A DNA stretch of 64,000 nt from Halioglobus maricola (GTDB lineage Bacteria; Pseudomonadota; Gammaproteobacteria; Pseudomonadales; Halieaceae), in NCBI RefSeq assembly GCF_009388985.1, contig NZ_CP036422.1, positions 1,688,501-1,752,500 of the forward strand, given 5' to 3'. The notes under the pieces were generated by a model. That model saw only the letters and a program-made list of their open reading frames with translations. It had not been told where the DNA came from and did not search any database. Shown piece after piece: positions 23,940-32,641 of the stretch (positions are counted from its first letter, which is position 1; each line of letters begins with the position of its first letter). Position numbers and translations under genes: made by a program.

Positions 23940-24434
23940 ATGAGTACATATCCAAGAACGTTTTCGCATATTGGAATTTCCGTTCCTGATGTTGAGAAAG
24001 CCGCCAAGTTTTACAGTGATGTCATGGGCTGGTATCACATCATGGAGCCAACAGTGATTACGGAAGAATCGGAGACGCCAATAGGCCAGATGTGTATAGA
24101 TGTCTTCGGCTCTGGCTGGGGATCATTCAAAATCGCGCACATGTCGACCGGTGACAAGATTGGCGTCGAGATGTTCGAGTTCAAAAACAATGAAGCTCCG
24201 AAAGACTTCGAATACTGGAAGACAAGCACTTTCCACTTTTGCGTGCAGGATCCGGATATTGAAGGGCTGGTAGCAAAAATTGTCGAGCATGGCGGTAAGC
24301 AGCGGATGCCTATCCGCGAATATTACCCTGGGGAAAAGCCCTACAGGATGTGCTACGTCGAAGATCCGTTTGGACTCATTTTCGAGGTTTATTCACATAG
24401 CTATGAACTCACCTATTCGCAGGGAGCATATTGA
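23940..24434 (+). CDS. VOC family protein (lactoylglutathione-lyase-like)
   Basis: 164-residue VOC protein: FSHIGISVPDVEKAAKFYSDVMGW (residues 8-31) carries the first His ligand, HFCVQDPDIEGL the middle His, and CYVEDPFGLIFEVYSHSYE the terminal Glu ligand. The metal set H/H/E is therefore intact, unlike some other VOC proteins here. AAGGGA 8 bases upstream. A relic of the GTCCGCTT/GCC motif lies 45 bases upstream of the start. Confidence 0.82.
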   Translation: MSTYPRTFSHIGISVPDVEKAAKFYSDVMGWYHIMEPTVITEESETPIGQMCIDVFGSGWGSFKIAHMSTGDKIGVEMFEFKNNEAPKDFEYWKTSTFHFCVQDPDIEGLVAKIVEHGGKQRMPIREYYPGEKPYRMCYVEDPFGLIFEVYSHSYELTYSQGAY

Positions 24435-24457
24435 ACAGCTAGAAGTTCGCTTGGCGT

Positions 24458-24473
24458 GGCTCCTTCGGGAGCC
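24458..24473 (+). other. UUCG-tetraloop hairpin
   Basis: Perfect 6-bp stem GGCTCC / GGAGCC closed by TTCG, between the VOC gene and the next gene. No T run follows, so it is more likely an mRNA-stabilising or attenuating hairpin than a terminator. Confidence 0.4.
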
Positions 24474-24547
24474 TATGCCTAGTGTTAGTAGTGAGCAGTA
24501 TCTTGAACACAGATTGAGCTGTTAGATTTCAGGTAGAGGAGGTATGG

Positions 24548-24796
24548 ATGGATGCTATGGCTACAGCGACTACTTTTCTGGGTTGGTATACCATCATCAA
24601 TCTAGGAATCTATAGCCTCACCGCTATCGCACTGACATTGTTCAGAAGTAAAATTAAGGGTATACACGCTAAACTGACTTCTGTGCCTATTGAGCAATTG
24701 GACGAGTTGTACTTCAGTTACTTGGCTAACTTCAAACTAGCAATAATTTTTCTTTCTCTGTCACCTTATCTCGCACTTAAAATTATGGGTGGCTGA
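24548..24796 (+). CDS. Small membrane protein (DUF6868-like)
   Basis: 82 residues with two hydrophobic helices (FLGWYTIINLGIYSLTAIAL and LAIIFLSLSPYLALKIM) and a middle stretch containing HAKLTSVPIEQLDELYFSYLANFKL. I believe this matches the DUF6868 pattern, function unknown. GAGGAGG 5 bases upstream supports the start. Confidence 0.6.
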   Translation: MDAMATATTFLGWYTIINLGIYSLTAIALTLFRSKIKGIHAKLTSVPIEQLDELYFSYLANFKLAIIFLSLSPYLALKIMGG

Positions 24797-24841
24797 GTAT
24801 CGGTCCATCTGCCTTAAACGAGTTTCACGCAAAATCACCTT

Positions 24842-25453
24842 ATGATTGATATTGTTGCGACCTTTATCACCTTCTTCGCGGTGGTTGACCCCATCGGGAC
24901 AGTGCCCGTCTTTATCGCAGTCACTCACCCGTTTAGTGACAAAGACAAGCGGCGCATTGCACTGAAGGCCACGCTGGCGGCGGCGGGCGTACTTTTGTTC
25001 TTTGTCATCGCAGGTGAAATGATTCTGTCTGCAATGTCGATTCCACTTTCCGCTTTCCAGATAGCCGGCGGTATCGTGTTATTTTTATTCGCGTTGACGA
25101 TGATTTTCGGCGAGAGCAAACCGGACGAAGAGCTTCGCCTGGCGAAGAATCACAACGAAACTGCGATATTCCCGTTGGCGGTGCCATCAATTGCCAGCCC
25201 AGGTGCAATGTTGGCCGCCGTGTTGCTTACCGAAAATACGCTTTACAGTGTTGCAGAGCAGGCTCAGACATACGCTGTATTGTTGGCTGTACTATCTCTT
25301 ACCTGCGTTTTGATGCTGCTTGCAGGTCCTATCAATCGGCTTATTGGTAGTAGTGGTGCCAGTGTCGTGAGCCGCGTAATGGGTTTGATTCTTTCTGCGG
25401 TAGCAATGACCAATCTTTTGGCCGGAATAGAGTCTTACTTTTCGCTGGGCTGA
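24842..25453 (+). CDS. MarC family integral membrane protein
   Basis: 203 residues with six hydrophobic helices and the MarC signature FFAVVDPIGTVPVFIAVT (residues 13-30) plus the second half repeat PLAVPSIASPGAMLAAVLL. The family is widespread and not well understood; early reports of antibiotic resistance were not confirmed. Its stop sits 1 base from the stop of the convergent aldehyde dehydrogenase. Confidence 0.9.
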   Translation: MIDIVATFITFFAVVDPIGTVPVFIAVTHPFSDKDKRRIALKATLAAAGVLLFFVIAGEMILSAMSIPLSAFQIAGGIVLFLFALTMIFGESKPDEELRLAKNHNETAIFPLAVPSIASPGAMLAAVLLTENTLYSVAEQAQTYAVLLAVLSLTCVLMLLAGPINRLIGSSGASVVSRVMGLILSAVAMTNLLAGIESYFSLG

Positions 25454-25454
25454 C

Positions 25455-26879
25455 TCAGGGCATCAGCGATTCATCAAATACGGCCATGGTCGCGGGTTTG
25501 TCTCGTTGAATCATGATCGCCCGCGTCTTCAGGAAGCGCAGCAAACCCTGATCTCCCATACGTGACGGCCCCATCCCGGAGTGCTTGAAACTCTGTTTCT
25601 CCACGTCGTGAATCAGTGCTGTCATGCTGGCATCGTTGATGCCCACGGCTCCCACTTGTAACTGGCTCGCCACAGTAATCGCATGGTCTTCATTTCCGAA
25701 GACGGAACCAGACAGGCCGAACTGGCTGTCATTGGCCATGGCGACGGCCTGTTCATCACTATCGAAGGGAAGGATGGGGATGAGTGGGCCGAAGGTTTCT
25801 TCGTGCATCAACAGCATGTCCGTTGAGATATTCGTCAGCACAGTAGGGCGCTGCCAGGCGCCACCTCCCACATCCTCGGGCATCCCCCCGCAGTGCATGA
25901 CAGCGCCCTTGTCGAGTGCGTCCTGTAATTGGGCTGCAACCTTGTCAGCCTGCAAACCAAAAATGTAGGGCGGTAATTGGCCGCTATGAATGTCGGGGCC
26001 ATTAAACTGCAGTGCCTGGGCGCGCTCACAGATCTTTGCCACAAAGCTATCGCAGACACTGGCGTGTACAAATACGCGCTCGAGAGACATGCAGGCCTGT
26101 CCATTGGAACCGGCCGCGCTGCGCAGGATCGCATCGGCAGCGATATCGAGGTCTGCGTCGGCCAGCACGATGGCCGGGTCCTTGCCGCCCAGTTCGAGAC
26201 AGGTGGGAATGAAGTTCTCAGCACAGCGCACGGCCACTTTTCGCCCCGTGCCCACCGAGCCGGTAAAGCAGAGCATGTCCACGTTGTCGACCACGGCGCC
26301 GCCGGTTTCACCAGCACCCACCACGACATGGAATACAGCGGCGAGTTCGGGCACAGCATCGATGGTCTTTTGGAGTACCGGAGCGAAACGGGAGGTGATC
26401 TCAGACGGCTTCAATAGCACAGCGCAGCCCGCAGCGAGTGCGGGAATCGCGTCTACCAGGGAAAGCGTCAGGGGGAAATTCCACGGGCTAATCACGCCTA
26501 CAAGCCCTACCGGGACCCCCTGTAGTAAGTAGCCTACATTGGCCGCATTGCCTGAGCGAGCCTCGGGTGGAGGAGCCAGTAGGGCGGGCGCCTGTTCAAT
26601 CCAGTAGCGAATGCGGCGAACCATGCCGTCCACCTCCAGCGCGGATACCGAGCGGCGCCCGGTGTCTGCGGTCACCGCGGCGAACAGTTCCTCGCGGTGG
26701 GTCTCCATGGACACTGCCCAGGCCTCCAGCGCTGCCAGGCGCGAGTCGAGGTCGGCGGCCCAGCTCGCCTGGCCCAGTGCCAGCCGCGCTGCGATGGCAC
26801 TGACTTCATCTGCACTCGTGGCCGTAAATTGGTAGTCGAGCGCGCCGGTGCGCGGGTTTCTAGCGTCGATCTTGTTCAT
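25455..26879 (-). CDS. NAD(P)-dependent aldehyde dehydrogenase
   Basis: 474 residues of ALDH superfamily. Catalytic Cys in NGQACMSLERVFV, Glu in CLELGGKDPAIVLAD, and the cofactor loop FTGSVGTGRKVA are all present; it has the succinate-semialdehyde/coniferyl-aldehyde-like layout. It oxidises an aldehyde to an acid, most likely an intermediate of the divergent operon that begins at 27031 (inference). The start at 26879 is set by AGGA 7 bases upstream; the frame is open further to 26951 but that adds an unrelated tail that overlaps the promoter. Confidence 0.87.
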   Translation of the reverse strand: MNKIDARNPRTGALDYQFTATSADEVSAIAARLALGQASWAADLDSRLAALEAWAVSMETHREELFAAVTADTGRRSVSALEVDGMVRRIRYWIEQAPALLAPPPEARSGNAANVGYLLQGVPVGLVGVISPWNFPLTLSLVDAIPALAAGCAVLLKPSEITSRFAPVLQKTIDAVPELAAVFHVVVGAGETGGAVVDNVDMLCFTGSVGTGRKVAVRCAENFIPTCLELGGKDPAIVLADADLDIAADAILRSAAGSNGQACMSLERVFVHASVCDSFVAKICERAQALQFNGPDIHSGQLPPYIFGLQADKVAAQLQDALDKGAVMHCGGMPEDVGGGAWQRPTVLTNISTDMLLMHEETFGPLIPILPFDSDEQAVAMANDSQFGLSGSVFGNEDHAITVASQLQVGAVGINDASMTALIHDVEKQSFKHSGMGPSRMGDQGLLRFLKTRAIMIQRDKPATMAVFDESLMP

Positions 26880-26931
26880 TTTGCGTCCTGAAACGTCTGG
26901 TCCTGCGGTATGGGATGGATCAAATGTTATA

Positions 26932-26959
26932 TTGACATATCTTTCGGTCAAGTTATAGT
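26932..26959 (+). promoter_or_regulatory. Sigma-70 type promoter for operon 2
   Basis: TTGACA (26932-26937), 16-base spacer, TATAGT (26954-26959): a near-consensus sigma-70 promoter pointing at the CpcT/CpeT-like gene at 27031, with a leader of about 65 bases. An imperfect palindrome ATGTTA-TAT-TGACAT (26923-26937) overlaps the -35 box and may be an operator. Confidence 0.6.
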
Positions 26960-27030
26960 TTTAGGCCCCCGGTAGGCCGCTATGTTACGTGGTTTGGGCG
27001 CCTGCCATTGCACAGCACAGAGGACCTTCC

Positions 27031-28020
27031 ATGCCCCGTTTCATGCGCCTGATTTCCGCCACTTTAACGGCGATTATTCTTCTTTCCGCGGCCATGTCAG
27101 CCAGCGCAATGTCTGAGGCAGACGAATTTGCCCTGTTCCTCGATTGGTTTGAGGGCGAATACGACAATCACGAGCAGGTCTGGCAGCAGGAGGTCGATGA
27201 GGTCGCGGAGGACGATCGCCTAGAACACATCCATCACCGTTTTGTTGCTGTTGATGCGCCAGCCATAGGTGACAATGTCTTTTTCGTTATCCAGACGATG
27301 GATGACGACATGAACAAGGTCTACCGTCAGCGCATCTATGACTTCACCATCGATCAAGAGGAGGGCGCCATCAAGCTGGTGATCTATCGCATGTCCGATG
27401 AGGAAAAGTATCGCAACACCTGGCAAGACACTTCCCTGATCAAAGACATTACGATGGATGAAGTAAGCACCCTGGCAGGGTGTGAAGTCTTCTGGAAGCA
27501 CAACGGTGAATTCTTCGATGGCTATATGAAGGACAAGGCCTGCCACTTCTTCTCCAAGCGTTCCAACAAGGAAATTTACATCACTGACACGCTCCGGCTG
27601 ACCGACAGTGAAATATGGATATCTGATAAGGCGTTTGACGCTGAAGGCAATAAAATTTTTGGTCGGGATGTGCCGCACAAGAATCGCAAGGTGCGAAAAT
27701 TCGAAGCCTGGATGGCGGTGAAAAAGAACAAGGTCGATCCCAGCTATGAAGGCGACGATATGTTCTTCAACAGCAAAGTGATCATGCATAACGAAGGCCA
27801 TACCGTGCAGATCACGGATGACGAAGGTGAGCCGACAGGTTATTCCGTGCAGCTCGCACAATTGACCTACCAGAACACGAAAACCGCCATACTCAAGCTC
27901 GGCGTCATTGAAGACAGTAGCGGTGATACGCTGGTGTACACATGGGCGTCCACAGGCTCCGATCGAATTGGTATCAATTTGCGCTGGCTGCAGGCGGGAC
28001 TGACCGCCGTCGAGGAATAG
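27031..28020 (+). CDS. Exported CpcT/CpeT-like protein
   Basis: 329 residues, signal peptide (cleavage near SASA-M, residue 26), then a beta-barrel-like domain with the CpcT/CpeT pattern: FLDWFEGEYDNHEQVWQQ, the YRQRIYDF strand, a GCEVFWKHNGEFFDGYMKDKAC segment, and WISDKAFDAEGNKIFGRD. In cyanobacteria this family attaches bilins to phycobiliproteins; no bilin or phycobiliprotein genes are visible here, so the role must differ. It opens operon 2, with AGAGGA 6 bases upstream of its start and only 5 bases to the next gene. Confidence 0.75.
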   Translation: MPRFMRLISATLTAIILLSAAMSASAMSEADEFALFLDWFEGEYDNHEQVWQQEVDEVAEDDRLEHIHHRFVAVDAPAIGDNVFFVIQTMDDDMNKVYRQRIYDFTIDQEEGAIKLVIYRMSDEEKYRNTWQDTSLIKDITMDEVSTLAGCEVFWKHNGEFFDGYMKDKACHFFSKRSNKEIYITDTLRLTDSEIWISDKAFDAEGNKIFGRDVPHKNRKVRKFEAWMAVKKNKVDPSYEGDDMFFNSKVIMHNEGHTVQITDDEGEPTGYSVQLAQLTYQNTKTAILKLGVIEDSSGDTLVYTWASTGSDRIGINLRWLQAGLTAVEE

Positions 28021-28025
28021 CGTTC

Positions 28026-29588
28026 ATGCGCGAGCAACTGCTGCAATTACTGGGTGATGAGGCTGTCTCCGAAGAGGACAGCCGGCGCGAACTGTTTAGC
28101 CAGGATGTTTTCCGGGAAGGGGCGTTGGCAGCGTTTGTCGCGGCGCCAGGCACTGTTGAGGAACTGCAGGCGCTAGTCACTTTGGCGGCCGACCATGGTT
28201 ATGCCCTCGTACCCCGTGGCGGCGCCATGAGCTATACAGACGGTATTGTTCCCGTGCGTGAGCGCAGTGTTGTCGTTGATATGTCGCGCTTAAATCGCGT
28301 GCTCGAGATCAATGAGGAAGATATGACAGTGACGGTGGAGGCGGGCTGTAGTTGGTCTGATCTCTATGAGGCACTTAAGCCCAAAGGGCTGCGCACGCCA
28401 TATTGGGGAACACTTTCAGGCATTAAGGCGACAGTAGGCGGGAGTCTCTCCCAGAACAGTATCTTTTGGGGCTCCGGTCAGTATGGTACCGCGGCAGACA
28501 ATGTGATTGGGATAGACGTGGTGCTCGCGGATGGCTCACTCCTGCAAACAGGTTCCGCCGGGCAAAAGAATTCAAGCGCCTTCATGCGGCAGTTCGGCCC
28601 CGATCTCACCGGGCTGTTCACCTGTGATTGTTCTGCCCTGGGCATCAAGGCACGCATCACGCTTCCTCTGGTGCCAGAGCGCAAGCACAAACGGTTTATT
28701 TCGGGCTCGTTCGGCAGCTTCGTCGATATGCAGAGAGGCATGAGCGAAGTTTCGCGTTCTGAGCTGGCCAGCGAATGTTTTGGGTTCGACCCCTACCTGC
28801 AGGGCCAGCGTATGCGCAGGGAAAGTCTTGCCAAGGACGTGAAAGCGCTCACAGGAGTGATGAAGTCAGCGGGCGGCATTGGTAAAGCGCTTAAAGAGGG
28901 CGCGCGAGTGGCACTGGCGGGTCGCAATTTTATCGACGAGCAGGATTGGTCTGTGCACTACGTCGTCGAGGATTTCAGCGAGGCAGGCGCCCAGGCGCGC
29001 GAAGAGGCGCTGTTAGATATTATTCGCGCAGCTGACGGCAAACTCGTCGAAAACACGATCCCCAAAGTACTCAACAGTCACCCCTTTGGCCCGGTCAACA
29101 ATATGGTGGGCCCTGAGGGGGAGCGCTGGGTACCTGTGCACGCCCTGGTGCCACACAGTAAAGCGCTGCAGGTATATGAGTTGACCGAAAGCGTGTTTGC
29201 CGAGCACGCGCAAGCCATCGAAAAATTCAACATCGGCGTGGGTTACCTGCTCGCCGTGGTCTCCACCTCAGTGTTTGTGCTCGAACCGGTATTTTTCTGG
29301 CCGGACGAACTGAAAGCCTTGCATCGAGATAGCGTCGAGCCCGCGCATTTCAAGAAACTGAAGGGTTTCCCTGAAAACCTGGAGGCGCGCGCCGCGGTGA
29401 CCACTATTCGCAAGCAACTGATAGCCGCATATACCGAGCTTGGTACCTCCCACCTGCAGTTGGGTAAGTCGTACAACTACCAGCAGGGGTTGCGGCCGGA
29501 AAATCAGGCGCTTATGCAATCACTGAAGGCGACACTGGACCCCAATGGCATTATGAATCCGGGTGTACTCGGTTTCGGCGAGGCCTGA
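28026..29588 (+). CDS. VAO/PCMH-type FAD-linked oxidase
   Basis: 520 residues with an N-terminal FAD-binding-4 domain (FVAAPGTVEELQALVTLAADHG, VPRGGAMSYTDG, VTVEAGCSWSDLYE, GGSLSQNSIFWGSGQYG) and a C-terminal substrate cap. Family members oxidise alcohols, phenols or hydroxy acids (vanillyl-alcohol oxidase, 4-cresol dehydrogenase, glycolate oxidase GlcD). There is no obvious flavin-linking His in the usual context, so flavin may be non-covalent. Together with the divergent aldehyde dehydrogenase it suggests an alcohol-to-acid oxidation sequence (inference). Confidence 0.85.
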   Translation: MREQLLQLLGDEAVSEEDSRRELFSQDVFREGALAAFVAAPGTVEELQALVTLAADHGYALVPRGGAMSYTDGIVPVRERSVVVDMSRLNRVLEINEEDMTVTVEAGCSWSDLYEALKPKGLRTPYWGTLSGIKATVGGSLSQNSIFWGSGQYGTAADNVIGIDVVLADGSLLQTGSAGQKNSSAFMRQFGPDLTGLFTCDCSALGIKARITLPLVPERKHKRFISGSFGSFVDMQRGMSEVSRSELASECFGFDPYLQGQRMRRESLAKDVKALTGVMKSAGGIGKALKEGARVALAGRNFIDEQDWSVHYVVEDFSEAGAQAREEALLDIIRAADGKLVENTIPKVLNSHPFGPVNNMVGPEGERWVPVHALVPHSKALQVYELTESVFAEHAQAIEKFNIGVGYLLAVVSTSVFVLEPVFFWPDELKALHRDSVEPAHFKKLKGFPENLEARAAVTTIRKQLIAAYTELGTSHLQLGKSYNYQQGLRPENQALMQSLKATLDPNGIMNPGVLGFGEA

Positions 29589-29590
29589 GC

Positions 29591-30412
29591 TTGTTCCGCG
29601 GCTATCTGACACTGGGCAGCGGTAGGCAGGTGCACTACCGCAGAAGCGGCACCGGTTTTCCGCTGGTGATGCTGCATCCTTCGCCATTGTCCTCAGCTTT
29701 CCTTGAACCCTTGATCCGCTTTCTGGCGGATGACTTTGACGTTATCGCGCTCGATACACCTGGCTATGGCGACAGTGACCCACTGCCTGCTGCAGCTGAC
29801 AATCTGGAGCCCTATGTGGCGGTTATCGGCGAAGTGCTGGCCCAGTTGGGGGATAATCGTTTTTTGCTTTATGGCAATGCCACCGGCGCGCAGTTGGCCG
29901 TAGAATCAGCCAAATTGTTTCCGCAGGTAGTGGCGGGGGTGGTGCTGGAAAATGCAGCTGCCTTTTCCGATATCGAGCGCGAGGAGATTATGGATGGCTA
30001 CTTTCCTGATCTCACGCCGCAGGAAGATGGCTCGCATATCGAACTGGCCTGGAAGATTGCGCGTCAGACATTCCAGTATTTCCCCTGGTATGACACGTCT
30101 GACGCTGCGCGCATTGCCGATGCAGAGCCGCCACGCGCGCTGGTTGAGGCCACGGTAAACGCTTATCTCAAGGCCGGCCCCGATTACGCACGTGCTTATC
30201 GTTTGGCTTTTGCCAATGAGCGGCCCGAGCAGTTGGCAGCGGTTACCGTACCGACCAGAGTAATGATGTGGCAGGATGCATTGCTCCTCGCCTACGGCGA
30301 GCGTCTGCGCCACGCAGGTCTGCCGAAGAATATCGAGTTTGTAGACGCTGCTGAGGGCATTGAGGCGCGTTATATCGCGCTGCGTGAGGCGTTTCTCAGT
30401 TTTGAAAGGTAG
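29591..30412 (+). CDS. Alpha/beta-hydrolase-fold protein lacking the nucleophile (operon 2 paralogue)
   Basis: 273 residues, TTG start two bases after the upstream stop. It shares with the operon 1 protein the LHP-x-P-x-SSAF loop (LHPSPLSSAFLEPL, 28-41) and the ALDTPGYGDSDP turn. The nucleophile elbow is G95-N-A97-T-G99, so the Ser is an Ala, and no His is seen where the base is expected (DAAEGIEARYIALREAFL). An Asp in MMWQDALLL may be the remaining acid. Function not hydrolytic in the classical sense; could be a lyase, isomerase or scaffold. Confidence 0.82.
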   Translation: MFRGYLTLGSGRQVHYRRSGTGFPLVMLHPSPLSSAFLEPLIRFLADDFDVIALDTPGYGDSDPLPAAADNLEPYVAVIGEVLAQLGDNRFLLYGNATGAQLAVESAKLFPQVVAGVVLENAAAFSDIEREEIMDGYFPDLTPQEDGSHIELAWKIARQTFQYFPWYDTSDAARIADAEPPRALVEATVNAYLKAGPDYARAYRLAFANERPEQLAAVTVPTRVMMWQDALLLAYGERLRHAGLPKNIEFVDAAEGIEARYIALREAFLSFER

Positions 30413-30415
30413 AGC

Positions 30416-31408
30416 ATGAAAACGACACAGGTTCAGTTGGCCAGCACGCCTGAGGGCACGCCCACAGAAGACAATTTTTCCCTGGTAGAGGTAGAGCTGC
30501 CATCGCTCGGCGAGAGCGAAGTACTGTGCGAAACCCAGTACCTTTCTCTGGACCCCTATATGCGCAGTCAGATCTCCGGGCGGCATCTGTCCGGCGCGGT
30601 CAATCCCGGACAGGGAATGAGCGGCGAGACCATCGCGCGGGTGCTTGAATCTCGTAGTGAGGCTTTTGCCGAAGGCGATCTTGTGCGTGTGATGGGCGGT
30701 TGGCAGACCCACTCGATCCACGCTGCCACAGAGGTAGCCCCCGTGCCATCGGGTGACGTTCCGGCCTCCTATTTTCTTTCCGCCCTGGGTATGCCGGGCT
30801 TGACTGCCTACGCGGGCCTCATCTGGCAGGCCAAGCCCCAGGCGGGCGAGACGGTCCTGATTCCGGCAGCTACGGGCGGTGTAGGCGCCGTTGCCGGGCA
30901 GCTTGCCAAGAGCCACGGGTGCCGGGTCATCGGGATAGCGGGCGGTGCGGAAAAGTGCAGGATCGCCACCGAAGAGCTTGGCTATGATGCCTGTATTGAT
31001 CGCCTCGCGGGAGATGTCGGTGAACAGCTCGATGCGTTGAGCCCTGATGGCGTGGACGTATTTTTCGATCTGGTGGGCGGCGAACTACTGCATCAGGTGT
31101 CGCAGCGTCTAAAAGTCGGCGCACGTGTCATCCTCTGTGGCATGATCGCTGAATACAATGCAAAGGAACGCATGCCGGGCCCGCCGCCGGCGCTGTGGAT
31201 TATCGCGCGGGCGACGGTCTACGGCCTGGTTGTTTATGATTTCGAATCTCGTCGTCAGGAATTCGTCGATGCGGTCGCACCGCTGATTGATGCCGGAACC
31301 TTGCTTGTGCCGGAAGATATGGTTGAGGGGCTCGCCAATGCGCCGGCCCTGTTCTGCAGGCTGATGCGCGGCGAAAACCGCGGCAAGGCTGTGGTCAAAG
31401 TCGCTTAA
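30416..31408 (+). CDS. NADP-dependent MDR oxidoreductase (operon 2)
   Basis: 330 residues of the same MDR branch as the gene at 7725: N-terminal barrel with SLDPYMRSQISGRHL, cofactor motif PAATGGVGAVAGQLAKSHGCRVIGIAGGAEKC (about 141-172, given in part: AAGGVG-type loop), then VDVFFDLVGGELLHQVSQRL. Predicted to reduce an enone or 2-alkenal. Begins 3 bases after the hydrolase-like gene. Confidence 0.88.
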   Translation: MKTTQVQLASTPEGTPTEDNFSLVEVELPSLGESEVLCETQYLSLDPYMRSQISGRHLSGAVNPGQGMSGETIARVLESRSEAFAEGDLVRVMGGWQTHSIHAATEVAPVPSGDVPASYFLSALGMPGLTAYAGLIWQAKPQAGETVLIPAATGGVGAVAGQLAKSHGCRVIGIAGGAEKCRIATEELGYDACIDRLAGDVGEQLDALSPDGVDVFFDLVGGELLHQVSQRLKVGARVILCGMIAEYNAKERMPGPPPALWIIARATVYGLVVYDFESRRQEFVDAVAPLIDAGTLLVPEDMVEGLANAPALFCRLMRGENRGKAVVKVA

Positions 31409-31435
31409 TAAGCTGCATTACTAAGGAGTTTTCAG

Positions 31436-32641
31436 ATGTCTAACGCCGCAAGGCCCCTCGAAGGTATTCGCGTTATTGAAATGGGCCAGTTGTTGGCCGG
31501 CCCGTTCACCGGCACCATTCTCGGTTACTTCGGTGCTGAGGTGATCAAGGTAGAGCCTCCCACTGGCGACCCTGTGCGCGGCTGGCGCCTGCTCGATGAC
31601 AACGGCCTCGCATACTGGTGGCGTAGCCTAGGCCGCAACAAGAAGAGTGTCACTCTCGATCTGAAGTCCGAGCGCGGCCAACAGCTTGCCAAGGAATTGA
31701 TTACCACGGCCGATGTTGTGGTGGAGAACTTCCGCCCGGGGATGATGGAAAAGTGGGGCATTGGCCCGGATACAATGAAGACCGTGAACCCAGGCCTTAT
31801 CTATGCCCGGATTTCTGGTTACGGCCAGGATGGCCCCTATTCTTCCAAGCCCGGCTACGCCTCTGTGACTGAGGGTTTTGGTGGATTCCGCTATATCAAC
31901 GGGGAAGAGGGTAAGCCGCCAATTCGGACCAATATCAGTATGGGCGATACTCTTTCTGCGATTCACGCAGCCCTGGGTATTGCCCTGGCGATTATCCAGC
32001 GCTCCAAACCCGGTGGCGAAGGCCAGGTTATCGACGTAGCCCTGTATGAATCCATTTTCAACCTGATGGAGGGTATTGTGCCTGAGTACGATGGCGCCGG
32101 CGCTGTGCGTGGTCCGTCTGGCACGACTGTGACAGGCATCGTGCCGACTAACACTTACCTGTGTGATGACGGCAAGCATGTAGTAATCGGCGGCAATGGC
32201 GATTCCATCTATAAACGCCTGATGGCAGTGGCGGGGCGGTCGGACCTCGGGGAACACCCTGAGATGGCCGACAACGCAGGCAGGGTTAAGCATCAGGCGG
32301 AAATCGACGGTGCTCTGGCGGACTGGTGTGCCGGGCACAGCTCCAAGCACATTATCTCCGTGCTGGAAGAAGCGCGGGTGCCGGTAGGTCCTATCTATAG
32401 CGTTGAAGATATGGTGGCCGACGAACACTACAACGCCCGCGGTATGTTCGAGTCCGTTGAGATCGATGGCAAGCCGCTTAAAATTCCAGCGATCCTGCCG
32501 AAAATGCAGGGCACTCCTGGCCGCACAGACTGGGCGGGGGGCGACATCGGCAGCCACAATGACGAGGTACTTAAAGGTATTCTCGAGTTGGGCGATGATG
32601 AGATGGCGAAGCTGAAGGAAGAGGGCATTATCGGTGGTTGA
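31436..32641 (+). CDS. CaiB/BaiF (class III) CoA-transferase
   Basis: 401 residues of the formyl-CoA transferase family. The catalytic Asp is D171 (ISMGDTLSAIHAALG), matching Asp169 of Frc; LEGIRVIEMGQLLAGPFTG and KVEPPTGDPVRGW are family signatures. It moves CoA between acids, so it likely activates the carboxylate produced in operon 2. AAGGAG upstream of ATG. Overlaps the HMG-CoA-lyase-like gene by 8 bases. Confidence 0.9.
   Translation: MSNAARPLEGIRVIEMGQLLAGPFTGTILGYFGAEVIKVEPPTGDPVRGWRLLDDNGLAYWWRSLGRNKKSVTLDLKSERGQQLAKELITTADVVVENFRPGMMEKWGIGPDTMKTVNPGLIYARISGYGQDGPYSSKPGYASVTEGFGGFRYINGEEGKPPIRTNISMGDTLSAIHAALGIALAIIQRSKPGGEGQVIDVALYESIFNLMEGIVPEYDGAGAVRGPSGTTVTGIVPTNTYLCDDGKHVVIGGNGDSIYKRLMAVAGRSDLGEHPEMADNAGRVKHQAEIDGALADWCAGHSSKHIISVLEEARVPVGPIYSVEDMVADEHYNARGMFESVEIDGKPLKIPAILPKMQGTPGRTDWAGGDIGSHNDEVLKGILELGDDEMAKLKEEGIIGG

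Noticed and set aside
26880..26951. N-terminal extension of the aldehyde dehydrogenase
   Set aside because: No ribosome site; overlaps the promoter of the divergent operon; the 26879 start has a good ribosome site.
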